Shown in pieces: positions 1 through 8,343 of a stretch of DNA of 64,000 bases (position 1 is the first letter of the stretch; every line of letters begins with the position of its first letter). Source of the stretch: CAJQQY01 sp045104975 (GTDB lineage: Bacteria > Bacteroidota > Bacteroidia > Chitinophagales > Saprospiraceae). The notes under the pieces were generated by a model that was not told the origin of the DNA, ran no database searches, and saw only the letters and a program-made list of their open reading frames with translations. The position numbers and the translations under genes are program-made. Where the stretch lies: NCBI GenBank assembly GCA_045104975.1, contig JBGCCY010000049.1, positions 1 through 64,000 on the forward strand. Reading direction: 5' to 3'.

Positions 1-435
1 ATTCAATGATTTTTTAAAAGCGATTCCTTCATCCGTTTCTAATCTTTCGATGATTCCTTGAGTAGCCTCTTTTTCTGACAAAATATCTTTTCCAAGATAC
101 CACATTAACCTAAAGTTGACTGAGACAAAACTGGAACTTAAATCCATGATTTGTTTTTCCACTTTTTTTCGAACTGCCTCTTTTTCGATAATATCATTGG
201 TGTCGACTTCACTTATCATGACCGCCATTTCTTCAAATTCGGTAGCTAATTGATCTACCGCATTAAGTAATTTATTTAACTGTTTAGCATCGTTTTTTAA
301 ATAAGCTACTGCTTTTGGATTATTTTTTAATGCTTCTGGAATTTCTAATTCTACGTAATCAATTAGCTCGGTTTGAGCGCAAGATGAAATGAAAAATAAA
401 AAAAAGAAGAGCGTGCTGGCGAAATGAATTTTCAT
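1..435 (-). CDS. Putative lipoprotein, 3' end outside window
   Basis: Reading the minus strand from the ATG at 435-433 gives 145 open codons that run off the left edge, so the protein is truncated by the window. The N-terminus is a lipoprotein signal: a basic start, a Phe/Leu-rich core and an ISSC lipobox with the lipidated cysteine at residue 19. The rest is charged, helical and has no family I recognise. It is divergent from the acyltransferase at 640, with about 200 bp between the two starts. It probably sits on the periplasmic face of the inner or outer membrane. Function unknown. Confidence 0.75.
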   Translation of the reverse strand, partial: MKIHFASTLFFFLFFISSCAQTELIDYVELEIPEALKNNPKAVAYLKNDAKQLNKLLNAVDQLATEFEEMAVMISEVDTNDIIEKEAVRKKVEKQIMDLSSSFVSVNFRLMWYLGKDILSEKEATQGIIERLETDEGIAFKKSLN

Positions 436-639
436 ATTTTATTGAGTTTTATTTTATATGCAAAAATTTAAAAGAAAGTAAATAGACATTGAGTATTATT
501 TTTTTAAGACTTCTAAAAGAATCAGCTACCATCCCCAGAAAATTTGTGATATTTGCAATTAAGAAATGCAAAAAAATGAATCTATTTGATTCGCATTCTT
601 AAGTGTCCGTATGGACCAAAAGAAAACAATCATATTAAT

Positions 640-1779
640 ATGCAAGAAAATGAAATTAGCCTCGATCTTTATTCAGACGAGGAAGTGCAACAAGGTATTC
701 AAGAAGTTTTTCAGCAGGAAAAATTTATAGCAGGAATGAAAGCTTTTTTGCCCGAAGAATTATACGAACACATTATCAAGGCTAAGGATAATGTCAAATC
801 CATTTATGATTTTCAGGCGAATATCACGAGGCCGTTTTTAAAAGCAATTCAGCAAATAAGTATTTCTGAATTATCAGTAAATGGTTTGGAAAATTTGAAT
901 AAAGAAGATAAATATTTATTTATTTCTAATCATCGAGACATTGTATTGGACTCAGCTTATTTAAATTTATTGTTGTTTGAGAATAAGATTTCAACTAGCC
1001 AAATTGCGATCGGTGATAACTTGATGAAAAACCGAGTATCGGAAATTTTGTTTCGAATCAATAAAAGTTTTGTCGTCAAGCGAGAAGGAACACCAAGAGA
1101 ATTATATGCTCATTCGGTTGAGCTTTCAAAATATATTCAAAGAATGATTTTGGAAAAAACAGATTCAGTTTGGATTGCACAACGAGAAGGTCGAGCAAAG
1201 GATGGGAATGATCGAACTCAAACTGGACTTTTGAAAATGATAAGTTTGAGTGGAGGAAAAATGCTGAAGGAACATTTTCAAAATTTGAACGTGGTACCAG
1301 TTGCTATTTCCTATGAATTCGATCCAACAGGTTTACTTAAGACACAAGAATTTTTAAATAAAAAAAGAGATCCTGATTTTAAAAAATCATTTAAAGAAGA
1401 TCTCAATAATATGCTTTTGGGGATTCGAGGAGAAAAAGGAAAAGTGCATTTTGATTTTGGAAAGCCATTGAACGAAGAACTAGAAATACTCGATACTGCA
1501 AAGAATGGCAAACAGCAATTGGAATTTTTGACGAAGATAATTGATCGATCGATTCATACTAATTATCAATTGAACCCGGTGAATTATGTCGCTTATGATT
1601 GGCTTAATAGTTCGACTGGTTTTAGCGATAAATATTCCACAGAGGAAAAGGAAAAATGCACTCAGTTTTTTCAAACTCAGATGGATCAATTTAAGGAAAA
1701 TGAGCAAAAGGATGGGCTGCGATATTTGTTAGGGATGTATGCGAATCCTGTGGTGAATGCAAATCAATATAAAGATTGA
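640..1779 (+). CDS. PlsC-like 1-acylglycerol-3-phosphate acyltransferase family protein
   Basis: This 379-residue protein looks like the acyl-CoA/acyl-ACP-dependent glycerol-phosphate acyltransferases that build phospholipids at the inner membrane. The acceptor-site motif is NHRDIVLD (His98), a variant of the classical NHx4D box in which the aspartates lie at +2 and +6. A second family block, REGRAKDG (about residues 182-189), matches the EGTR phosphate-binding motif. A helical N-terminal 80 residues precede the domain. The frame is open back to a TTG at 586, but I chose the ATG at 640 because the 18 extra residues look untranslated and no start signal precedes the TTG. It is followed after 36 bp by the small membrane protein at 1816. 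Exact acyl acceptor is not inferable. Confidence 0.8.
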   Translation: MQENEISLDLYSDEEVQQGIQEVFQQEKFIAGMKAFLPEELYEHIIKAKDNVKSIYDFQANITRPFLKAIQQISISELSVNGLENLNKEDKYLFISNHRDIVLDSAYLNLLLFENKISTSQIAIGDNLMKNRVSEILFRINKSFVVKREGTPRELYAHSVELSKYIQRMILEKTDSVWIAQREGRAKDGNDRTQTGLLKMISLSGGKMLKEHFQNLNVVPVAISYEFDPTGLLKTQEFLNKKRDPDFKKSFKEDLNNMLLGIRGEKGKVHFDFGKPLNEELEILDTAKNGKQQLEFLTKIIDRSIHTNYQLNPVNYVAYDWLNSSTGFSDKYSTEEKEKCTQFFQTQMDQFKENEQKDGLRYLLGMYANPVVNANQYKD

Positions 1780-1815
1780 TTTTATGATTTGACCAATTAA
1801 GTAAACAAAGTTAAG

Positions 1816-2016
1816 ATGGAAAATAAAAATCAAAGAGATAGGAAAATGTTCTTCCTCGCAGGAACATTTTTAGCCGGGCCAGCAGTCTATTGGTTTATGT
1901 TGGAAGGCTGGACACCCGAGACGAGCAAGTTAAAAGTATTGATGATGGGGGGGCAAGCGATTTTTGGAATTTATTTATTTTTTTATGGAATTAGCACTAC
2001 AAAAACGCCAAAATAA
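1816..2016 (+). CDS. Small two-helix membrane protein
   Basis: A 66-residue protein with a charged N-terminus (residues 1-10) and two hydrophobic stretches, roughly 11-30 and 41-60, separated by a polar loop with GWTPET. It looks like a small inner-membrane hairpin protein with both ends cytoplasmic. I do not recognise a family. Its stop codon overlaps the ATG of the next gene by one base (TAATG), so the two are translationally coupled, and it follows the acyltransferase closely; the three genes probably form one operon. Confidence 0.65.
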   Translation: MENKNQRDRKMFFLAGTFLAGPAVYWFMLEGWTPETSKLKVLMMGGQAIFGIYLFFYGISTTKTPK

Positions 2017-2546
2017 TGAAACCAAAAATCATTGTCGCTTCGAAAAATCCTATCAAAATTAATGCAACGAAATTAGGCTTCCAAAAAGTTTTTTCAAACA
2101 TAGATTTCGAATGTGAAGGTGTGTCTGTGCCTTCAGATGTGAGCGACCAACCCATGAGTAATCAAGAGACATTGCAAGGGGCAATCAATCGGGCGACTCA
2201 TGCTAAAAACGATTTTTCCACCGCAACATATTGGGTTGGGATTGAAGGAGGAATAGAAAAAGTGGGAGAGGAGATGATGGCTTTTGCCTGGATTGTGATT
2301 TTATCAAATGAAGGAATTGGAAAAGCGAGAACCGGTACTTTTTTCCTGCCGCCTCAAGTTGTTGAGTTAATTAATCAAGGCAAAGAATTAGGCGAAGCGG
2401 ATGATATTATTTTTGGTCATTCCAATTCAAAACAAAAAAATGGAGCAGTTGGAATTTTGACAGGTAACTTAATTGACCGAACTCAATTTTATGTGGAAGC
2501 AATGGTTTTGGGGTTGATTCCTTTTTTGAATAAAGAAATTTATTGA
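2016..2546 (+). CDS. yjjX: Inosine/xanthosine triphosphatase (YjjX/DUF84 family)
   Basis: This 176-residue protein matches the YjjX house-cleaning NTPases, which hydrolyse ITP and XTP to keep deaminated purines out of nucleic acids. The N-terminal VASKNPIKINAT is the family nucleotide-binding start, followed by GVSVPSDVSDQP, the acidic YWVGIEGGIE metal region and the GAVGILTGNLIDR segment near the end. Length agrees with the family (about 170-180). It begins inside the stop codon of the preceding small membrane protein. Cytoplasmic. The family identification is firm; preference for ITP over XTP cannot be read from sequence. Confidence 0.9.
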   Translation: MKPKIIVASKNPIKINATKLGFQKVFSNIDFECEGVSVPSDVSDQPMSNQETLQGAINRATHAKNDFSTATYWVGIEGGIEKVGEEMMAFAWIVILSNEGIGKARTGTFFLPPQVVELINQGKELGEADDIIFGHSNSKQKNGAVGILTGNLIDRTQFYVEAMVLGLIPFLNKEIY

Positions 2547-2566
2547 AATTTATTTTTATAAATATA

Positions 2567-2597
2567 AGCCGCACAACGATTGAATCATTGTACGGCT
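2567..2597 (-). terminator. Hairpin, probable minus-strand terminator
   Basis: A 14-bp inverted repeat with a 3-base loop. On the plus-strand transcript it has two C-A mismatches; on the minus-strand transcript both become U-G pairs, so it folds better as the end of the GNAT gene at 2784-3293. The tail is A/T-rich but is not a clean U-tract. Confidence 0.45.
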
Positions 2598-2783
2598 AAA
2601 AACAACACCCTTAAAATGATTTTCTTTTAATCTTTTTAAGGAGATGTAAAAGAAAGGTTTAACAAACAATATTAGATAATGTTGTAATTTATTTTGTAAG
2701 ATTTAAATGTTGGAAAAAAAGTAAGATAGATTCCAATAATAATTAAGATCTAAAAAAAAATAAAGCTACTTTCAAGATCAATT

Positions 2784-3293
2784 TTACACTTCATAAAAAA
2801 CAGGAGGATACTCCACCAATCCACCTTTATTTTCCAAACTTCTTTCTACTAATTCAATAGCCATGAAATGATCATCTGGAACTTCGAATGGACAACGAAT
2901 ATTCCAAGTAGATGCTTTCTGAAAACCAAATTTCGGATAATAATTTTTATGACCTAAAACTATCACATGTTCGAAATTTAGCTTTTTGGCAATTTGTAAT
3001 CCTATTGTTATAAGTTCGCTACCGATTTTTTTATTTTGAAAATCAGGATGAACCGACATAGGCGCAAGTGCTAAGGAAGGATAGGTTTGCTCACCAATTA
3101 TTTTTGTTTTAGAAAAAAGAATATGACCTATAACCTTTTCATCTTGCTCCGCGACAAGTGAAAGTTCAGGGATAAAAGTATCACCCATTCTAATTTTTTC
3201 AATTAATTGACTTTCCCCTTCTTGCTTAAATGCGAGATGGTTTAGCGTATAAACTGATTTAAAATCTAGAGGAGTTTCTTGACGTATTTTCAT
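2784..3293 (-). CDS. GNAT family N-acetyltransferase (YhbS-like)
   Basis: A 169-residue GCN5-related acetyltransferase that would move an acetyl group from acetyl-CoA to an amine. The fold elements are in order: beta strands around residues 45-60 (LSLVAEQDEKVIGHILFS), the central beta4 strand SLALAPMSVHP, the acetyl-CoA pyrophosphate loop at about DFQNKKIGSELI (Q/RxxGxG/A type) and the HVIVLGHKNYYPKFGF block. That last block, G-x2-YYPKFGF, is typical of the YhbS/COG3153 group. The substrate is unknown. It is a single gene, convergent with yjjX and probably ended by the hairpin at 2567-2597. Confidence 0.85.
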   Translation of the reverse strand: MKIRQETPLDFKSVYTLNHLAFKQEGESQLIEKIRMGDTFIPELSLVAEQDEKVIGHILFSKTKIIGEQTYPSLALAPMSVHPDFQNKKIGSELITIGLQIAKKLNFEHVIVLGHKNYYPKFGFQKASTWNIRCPFEVPDDHFMAIELVERSLENKGGLVEYPPVFYEV

Positions 3294-3529
3294 CTTACTT
3301 ATGGATTAAGAAAAGGAAGTTTTTAAATTAAAACTACTTTAAATATAATAAGATCTGGAGATTTTTAATCAGTTAAATGAAGTTTATCTAGGATGGTTAA
3401 CTAGATTGATTTGGCATAAAAATTGGCTAATGTATTATAATCCAACCCACGTTATAGTTTTTATCTCTCCCTGCCCTCATTTCTATCCTTCGATTAACAA
3501 ATTCAATTTTTTATATAAATAAAAATAGC

Positions 3530-3700
3530 ATGACCAATTTAATCCAACTAGAAAAAAAGTTCTCCAGAAATTTATTGTCTACCAATCAAAAACTTTCTTT
3601 AAAAGGAAAAGGTATGGGGAATATGATGACGATGGAAGGTAAAAAATGTCCACCACCTGTAGATGAAGGTAAAAAAGAAATTAAAGACAAATTCCTTTAA
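3530..3700 (+). CDS. 56-residue peptide, possible GG-leader natural-product precursor
   Basis: An ATG at 3530 opens a 56-codon frame ending in TAA at 3700, only 16 bp before a perfect rho-independent terminator, so this is probably a real monocistronic gene. The peptide begins MTNLIQLEKKFSRNLLSTNQ, continues with SLKGKGMGNMMT, and ends with a short tail containing KCPPPVDEGKK. The layout, with a charged amphipathic leader, an Leu-Ser/Gln-Lys segment, a KGKGMG junction and a small Cys/Pro-containing core, recalls the GG-leader peptide precursors common in Bacteroidota. No modification enzyme or GG-peptidase transporter lies beside it. It could equally be a small regulatory or stress protein. 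Confidence 0.55.
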   Translation: MTNLIQLEKKFSRNLLSTNQKLSLKGKGMGNMMTMEGKKCPPPVDEGKKEIKDKFL

Positions 3701-3716
3701 TAGCCTTTAATCTAAA

Positions 3717-3750
3717 AATCAGGTTTTAATCCAAAACCTGATTTTTTTTT
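3717..3750 (+). terminator. Strong rho-independent terminator
   Basis: A perfect 11-bp stem (AATCAGGTTTT with AAAACCTGATT), a 5-base loop and a run of T immediately after. It closes the small peptide gene at 3530-3700 and insulates it from the kinase gene starting at 3775. Confidence 0.9.
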
Positions 3751-3774
3751 CCAACAACTATTTTAATTTTTTTT

Positions 3775-5934
3775 ATGAATCTAAGTAGGAAACTTGCTTT
3801 TCTTATTCTAGTATTAATAGGTGTATGTCAATCTGTTACTGCTAATACTCTTGACAGTCTTTTGTCAAAAGTACCTTACTTGGATTCACTTAATCAGGCT
3901 TCAGAACTTTCCAATAATTATTTTCAAATAGCTCAAGAGTACTATTATGATGATTCTTTCGAGGAGGCTAAAAAGTATTATACTTTAGCCCTCGAACTCA
4001 TTGATGCTGAAAAAAATCATGAATCTTATTTCAATATTTTATTGGGTCAAGGAAAGGCTAATAAACGACTCAATAATTATGAAAGAGCGGTAGAAATTTT
4101 TTCAAAAATTATTGGATCAAAAACAATTCGACCTAATAATAATACGCTAGCGAATACACATAACCATTTAGGTTCTATTTATCAATCTTTGGGGGAGTAT
4201 GAAAAAGCTTACCAAGAACAATTAAATGCATTACACTTTCATGAGTTAGAAAAAGATGCTAGTGGTATAGGTCGGGATTATTATGAAATTGGAAGTATCT
4301 TATTTTACCAAGAACGTTTTGAGCAAGCGCTGGAATATTATGGTAAAGCTTATGAATACTTTCATCAAATCAAACATCAAAAATTAATTTATTCGAGCCT
4401 TGCGGCTATCGGAAGTGCTCATCAAAAATTAGGAAATCTTAGTGAAAGTTTAGATTACGGAGGCCGTGCTTTACACTTGGCAAGAAACCTAAAATACAAA
4501 ACAGGAATTGCGTACTCATTAGGAAATATGGCTCAGGTAATGCTGCAGCAAAACCAAAAAGAGGAAGCCAAAAGGATGTTGAAAGAAGCCTTGAAGTTAA
4601 AAGAAGAATTAAATGATCCTTGGGCAATAATTGGTGGTAATTTAGGAATCGTTAAAGCAACTTTGGTTTGCCAAGAACCTAAAAAAGCGATTCCCTTTTT
4701 GAAAACAGCTCTTGGTTTATCGTTAAAAATTAAAAGTAAAACTAGAGAACTCGAGACCTACCAAGAATATGAAAAAGTATATCGTGCATTAAATGATTTT
4801 CCCAAGTCCTATTTTTATTTGAAAAAATATACTATGCTTAAAGATTCCGTTTTGAACGAAAAAACAGTTCAAGAGATGGGACAAACGAAGCGTCGATTTG
4901 AGTTGGAAAAAAAGGAAAATGAAATCACTCTATTAAAAACTAAAAATGAAAACTTAGAATATAAAAAGAAACTTCAACGATTGAAGGCAGGAATATTTTT
5001 AAGTCTTCTTTTCATTGTTTTGATTGCCCTTGCTGTGATTGCCCGAAGCCTGAGAAGGCAAAAGGAAACTAATTTAGTTTTGGAGAAACAACAAAAGAAA
5101 ATCCAAATTCAAAACGAAGCGTTGAAAATTTCTCAAACTCAATTGCGTGAGTTTAATGTTTTATTAGCAAAAAATAATAAATTATTAGAAGACAAAAATG
5201 AAGAAATAAAAACTAAGAATTGTCAACTTCAAAGTTCGAATGAGGACTTGCAAAATTTTGCTTACGTTGCCTCTCATGATTTGAAAGAACCGCTTCGAAT
5301 GATTCATTCTTACACTTCTCTTTTGAAAAAAAGGTATAATGATTTACTAGATGAATCTGGTAAAGAATTTATTTTTTATGTAACGGATGCGGTGAAGCGA
5401 ATGGAAATCATGCTAAATGATTTATTAGATTATTCTAGAATTGATTCAAGGAGAGAAGAAAATGCAGCTGTTGATTTAAGAGATGTTATGTTGATCGTTA
5501 ATTCTAATTTGACAAAATTGTTAGAAGAGAAAAATGCTAAGTTGATTTATGATCAGGAAAAATTTCCAGTTGTGAATTCTAGCTTCTCTAAAATGACTCA
5601 ATTATTTCAAAATCTAATTAGCAACGGAATTAAATTTAAAGGAGAACAAGATCCTGTCGTAATCTTAGATTGCAAAAGAGAGGCAGACAAATTTATTTTT
5701 TCAATTAAAGATAATGGAATTGGAATCGCACTTGAAAATCAGAAAAAAGTATTTGAAATGTTTAAGCGGTTACATACAAGAGAAGAATATGAAGGAACTG
5801 GAATTGGATTAGCGACGTGTAAAAAAATTATTCAAAAACATGGTGGTAATATTTGGATTGAGTCAGAAGAAGGAGAAGGAACAACATTCTTTTTCTCGAT
5901 GCCAACTTACGTTGAAGAATTAATAGAAGTTTAG
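3775..5934 (+). CDS. TPR-containing membrane sensor histidine kinase
   Basis: A 719-residue two-component sensor. A Sec signal peptide covers residues 1-24. About six or seven tetratricopeptide repeats fill residues 45-390 and would lie in the periplasm as the sensing region. A membrane helix spans about 403-424, followed by a coiled coil (425-490). The HisKA box ASHDLKEPLR carries the phospho-accepting His501. The ATPase domain has an N box (QLFQNLISNGIKF), a G1 box DNGIGI (Asp646) and a G2 box GTGIGLATCKK. There is no receiver or output domain and no response regulator gene beside it, so its partner is encoded elsewhere. The start follows a T-tract and the upstream terminator, so it must have its own promoter within about 25 bp or depend on readthrough. 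Confidence 0.9.
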   Translation: MNLSRKLAFLILVLIGVCQSVTANTLDSLLSKVPYLDSLNQASELSNNYFQIAQEYYYDDSFEEAKKYYTLALELIDAEKNHESYFNILLGQGKANKRLNNYERAVEIFSKIIGSKTIRPNNNTLANTHNHLGSIYQSLGEYEKAYQEQLNALHFHELEKDASGIGRDYYEIGSILFYQERFEQALEYYGKAYEYFHQIKHQKLIYSSLAAIGSAHQKLGNLSESLDYGGRALHLARNLKYKTGIAYSLGNMAQVMLQQNQKEEAKRMLKEALKLKEELNDPWAIIGGNLGIVKATLVCQEPKKAIPFLKTALGLSLKIKSKTRELETYQEYEKVYRALNDFPKSYFYLKKYTMLKDSVLNEKTVQEMGQTKRRFELEKKENEITLLKTKNENLEYKKKLQRLKAGIFLSLLFIVLIALAVIARSLRRQKETNLVLEKQQKKIQIQNEALKISQTQLREFNVLLAKNNKLLEDKNEEIKTKNCQLQSSNEDLQNFAYVASHDLKEPLRMIHSYTSLLKKRYNDLLDESGKEFIFYVTDAVKRMEIMLNDLLDYSRIDSRREENAAVDLRDVMLIVNSNLTKLLEEKNAKLIYDQEKFPVVNSSFSKMTQLFQNLISNGIKFKGEQDPVVILDCKREADKFIFSIKDNGIGIALENQKKVFEMFKRLHTREEYEGTGIGLATCKKIIQKHGGNIWIESEEGEGTTFFFSMPTYVEELIEV

Positions 5935-5938
5935 AAAA

Positions 5939-6367
5939 TTACTTTTGATTTTTTATGTAAAATTGTTTTTTCAAAAAACACTCCACCCCAAATTCGCTTG
6001 CATCAAAATGTGGTTGAGGTAATTTTTTCGGATCTACCCAAATCCATTGTTCACATTTCTCAGGCTCCATTACTTTTGGGATTCCATCAAATTTATCAGT
6101 AAACATATTAACTGAAACATGATGGATTCCTGTCGATTCAAAAGTCCGTAAATTATTTGTTACACCAATAACCACGGGGTTTTCGATTGTTAATCCAGTC
6201 TCTTCTAAAACCTCTTTTTTGATTCCTACTTCGAATGTTTCACCCATTTCTAAATGTCCTCCAGGAATAGAATAAAATGGCGAGTGACTTCCTTTTCTTT
6301 TGCCAACTAAAATTTCTCCTTTGGCATTTTGAATGATGATCCCGATGCCTACATTAGGACGTTGCAT
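5939..6367 (-). CDS. NUDIX hydrolase, NUDT15/MTH2-like
   Basis: A 142-residue Nudix hydrolase. The Nudix box runs GGHLEMGET...EVLEETGL, with the usual catalytic Gly, Glu and EE pair; the consensus Arg of REUxEE is Lys here, a mild change. Outside the box the protein resembles NUDT15: RPNVGIGIII at the start, LVGKRKGSHSPFYSIPGG before the box and EPEKCEQWIWVDPKKLP near the end. That points to a nucleoside (di/tri)phosphate pyrophosphatase rather than an ADP-ribose or mRNA-cap enzyme. It overlaps the end of the upstream esterase gene by 14 bp, so the two are co-transcribed on the minus strand and convergent with the sensor kinase, 4 bp away. Confidence 0.88.
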   Translation of the reverse strand: MQRPNVGIGIIIQNAKGEILVGKRKGSHSPFYSIPGGHLEMGETFEVGIKKEVLEETGLTIENPVVIGVTNNLRTFESTGIHHVSVNMFTDKFDGIPKVMEPEKCEQWIWVDPKKLPQPHFDASEFGVECFLKKQFYIKNQK

Positions 6368-6893
6368 GATCTTTTAATTTTTCTAACAAGGTAATTCCGG
6401 ATTCCCAATTATTAGATCCGATACTTTTTTCGAGGTGTCCTCCATCATTAATTGTTACCAAATCACTTCCCCAAATATCTGCAAAATATTCTGCTCTTTC
6501 GAAATCAACTACATGGTCATTGGAGCTCGCCACGACTATCGTTGGGAATGGTAGCTGCTCTAAATGAAAGGGGATGAAACCAGTAATATACGTTGGGTAG
6601 TCACCCCGTTCAACATCGCTAGGTGCAACTAAGAGTGCTCCTTTTATTTTATGCTGGAATTTTCGATGCCAATTCACGATGGTGGCACAGCCTACAGAAT
6701 GTCCAATCAAAATAGCATCTTCTAAATCGTATTGACTTAAAATATTTTCCATTCGATTGACCCAAGTTTCACAATCTGGTTGTTCCCAATTGTCTTGATT
6801 GATTCGAATAAAATCGTTAGGGTATTCTTTTTCCCAAAGTGTTTGCCAATGATCGTCTCCTGAATTTCGAAGACCTGGAATGTTGAAGTACAT
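6354..6893 (-). CDS. RBBP9/YdeN-like alpha/beta hydrolase
   Basis: A 179-residue small serine esterase of the RBBP9/YdeN type. It begins with the beta-strand IPGLRNSGDDHWQ loop that is diagnostic for this group, carries the nucleophile elbow GHSVG (Ser66), and has the acid in SSNDHVVDF (Asp126) and the base in DGGHLEKS (His153). The frame extends 20 codons upstream, but that segment is low-complexity and lacks a hydrolase counterpart; the ATG at 6893 is the natural start. It overlaps the Nudix gene. Natural substrates of this family are poorly known. No signal peptide, so cytoplasmic. Confidence 0.85.
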   Translation of the reverse strand: MYFNIPGLRNSGDDHWQTLWEKEYPNDFIRINQDNWEQPDCETWVNRMENILSQYDLEDAILIGHSVGCATIVNWHRKFQHKIKGALLVAPSDVERGDYPTYITGFIPFHLEQLPFPTIVVASSNDHVVDFERAEYFADIWGSDLVTINDGGHLEKSIGSNNWESGITLLEKLKDHATS

Positions 6894-7358
6894 GATTTTT
6901 TTTTGCAAAAATAGTTTTTTTATTTGAAGCAAAAACCTGTAGCACGGTTTCAAACCGTGCTACCGATATATTTAGCAAAAAACAATTTTTTTTGATGAAA
7001 TAAAAAGGGGCTAGATTTTTCAAAATATCTGTGGTACGGTTTTAACGACATAAGTATACGTATTTATGGATAATGAAAATTTTTCGCCACGAATTTCCCC
7101 GAATTACACGAATTTTTGACGATTATAATTTGCCACCTCGAATTAAATCTAACAAGTAAGATTTGGTGAAAATTTACGAAGGAACAAGTAGTAAGTGTTT
7201 AGTGGAAATTCGAAAATTTCGACATGTCGAAACCTTTTCGGTAAATAGAACTCCTATTTTCCTTTCGTGTAATTCGGGGAAATTCGTGGCAAAAAAACAA
7301 ACCCCTTTTGTGTGCATACGGTAGGATTTTAACCGTGCCAAGGGTGGTTATTTTAAAA
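6894..7358. repeat. Intergenic region made of palindromic repeat debris
   Basis: No gene is supported in these 465 bp. A perfect 12-bp palindrome (GTAGCACGGTTT, 6939-6950, with its reverse complement at 6952-6963) sits at the left. Two partial relatives follow near 7030 (TGGTACGGTTTTAAC) and 7318-7340 (ATACGGTAGGATTTTAACCGTGCC). Inside lies a long-range inverted repeat: 7081-7112 pairs with 7264-7295 at 31 of 32 positions, built around CCACGAATTTCCCCGAATTAC. These look like REP/MITE-type non-autonomous repeats, not transcription signals. Confidence 0.6.
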
Positions 7359-8123
7359 TCATTCCAACACTTCCAACCCATTCTGACAAAAAACAAAAAT
7401 CGCATCCCTTAAAAATATTGCTAATCCATCTCGATATTTCTCATAATGCGCTTTGAATTTTTCGTCATCTACATACATTTTTCCCAAACCTTCATATCGT
7501 TCTTTCGATACTTCATAATAAAAATTTAGATGTTTAAAATGCATAGCGACTGCTTGTTGAACTTGTTTTTCAGAAGGATGAAGATCCATTAATTCAGCGA
7601 GTAAGTGATTGATTTCTTCTCCCTTTGCTTTGTGATCATCCCAACCATCTTTTCCTAATTTTCGAATGCGTTCTTCCACATCCAAAAGTTCTTTTGCACC
7701 CCAGCGTTTTTTTACCTCTTTGCGCATGGAGTCAATTTCTTCTTCTGAGAAACCTTTATATAATTCTTTATCTGTCATCATATTTTTTTTACTTTTTAGT
7801 GAATGAATAGTTTTGTCTACCGTTGCCAAAAGTTGCTGCATTCGATCTGCTCGATGAAGCAATTCGACCTGATGAAATTCCAACGCTTTGAGGAAATCAA
7901 AATCAGGATCATTTAAAATCTCAGCAATTTTTTTTAATGGAAAATCCAATTCCTTATAAAATAAAATCTGCTGCAATTTCAATAATTCCTCTTTTCCATA
8001 AAAGCGATAATTTTTCTTAGAACGCTCTGCTGGTTTTAGTAAATCGATGCGATCATAATGGTGCAAGGTTCGAACACTTACACCTGCAATCTTTGATAAT
8101 TGTTGGACAGAATATTTATGCAT
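7359..8123 (-). CDS. MerR family regulator with TipAS-type C-terminal domain
   Basis: A 254-residue transcriptional regulator. Residues 1-70 are a MerR winged helix-turn-helix (YSVQQLSKIAGVSVRTLHHYD, then LLKPAERSKKNYRFY), followed by a dimerisation coiled coil (75-110) and an all-helical TipAS domain (about 125-250; WDDHKAKGEEIN, HPSEKQVQQAVAMHFKHL, YVDDEKFKAHYEKY). TipAS domains in actinomycetes bind thiopeptides and related drugs in a deep cleft, so the ligand may be a hydrophobic antibiotic-like molecule; that is inference from the family. The promoter at 8141-8174 lies directly upstream and is the likely site of autoregulation. The target operon is not evident. Confidence 0.9.
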   Translation of the reverse strand: MHKYSVQQLSKIAGVSVRTLHHYDRIDLLKPAERSKKNYRFYGKEELLKLQQILFYKELDFPLKKIAEILNDPDFDFLKALEFHQVELLHRADRMQQLLATVDKTIHSLKSKKNMMTDKELYKGFSEEEIDSMRKEVKKRWGAKELLDVEERIRKLGKDGWDDHKAKGEEINHLLAELMDLHPSEKQVQQAVAMHFKHLNFYYEVSKERYEGLGKMYVDDEKFKAHYEKYRDGLAIFLRDAIFVFCQNGLEVLE

Positions 8124-8140
8124 AATTATTATTTATGATA

Positions 8141-8174
8141 CAAAGATAGGGTATGACGTAAGGGAAGAGTCAAA
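8141..8174 (-). promoter_or_regulatory. Bacteroidota promoter of the MerR gene
   Basis: On the minus strand TTTG is followed after about 22 bases by TATCTTTG, matching the -33/-7 Bacteroidota consensus (TTTG, TAnnTTTG). The -7 box is roughly 18 bp before the MerR ATG, so the leader is very short. Confidence 0.65.
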
Positions 8175-8343
8175 TTTTTTTTAGAGTTTTTTTGAGAAAT
8201 ATTTTTAAAACGAAATAGTTTACTATTTTTGATTTTGAAATTAAAAGATATAAATCATTGATAATTAATGATTTATACCTTTTGAAAAACTATTTTATGT
8301 TACCTCTTGTTTCGATGAAAAAAACTTAACTAAACTGAACTTA

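Noticed and set aside
586..639. Upstream TTG start for the acyltransferase
   Set aside because: The 18 added residues have no family counterpart and the ATG at 640 gives a natural start.
3701..3774. Peptide gene and sensor kinase as one operon
   Set aside because: A perfect terminator lies between them, so co-transcription is unlikely.
7199..7405. Possible 68-residue minus-strand gene
   Set aside because: It crosses the inverted-repeat arm and the end of the MerR gene in another frame.
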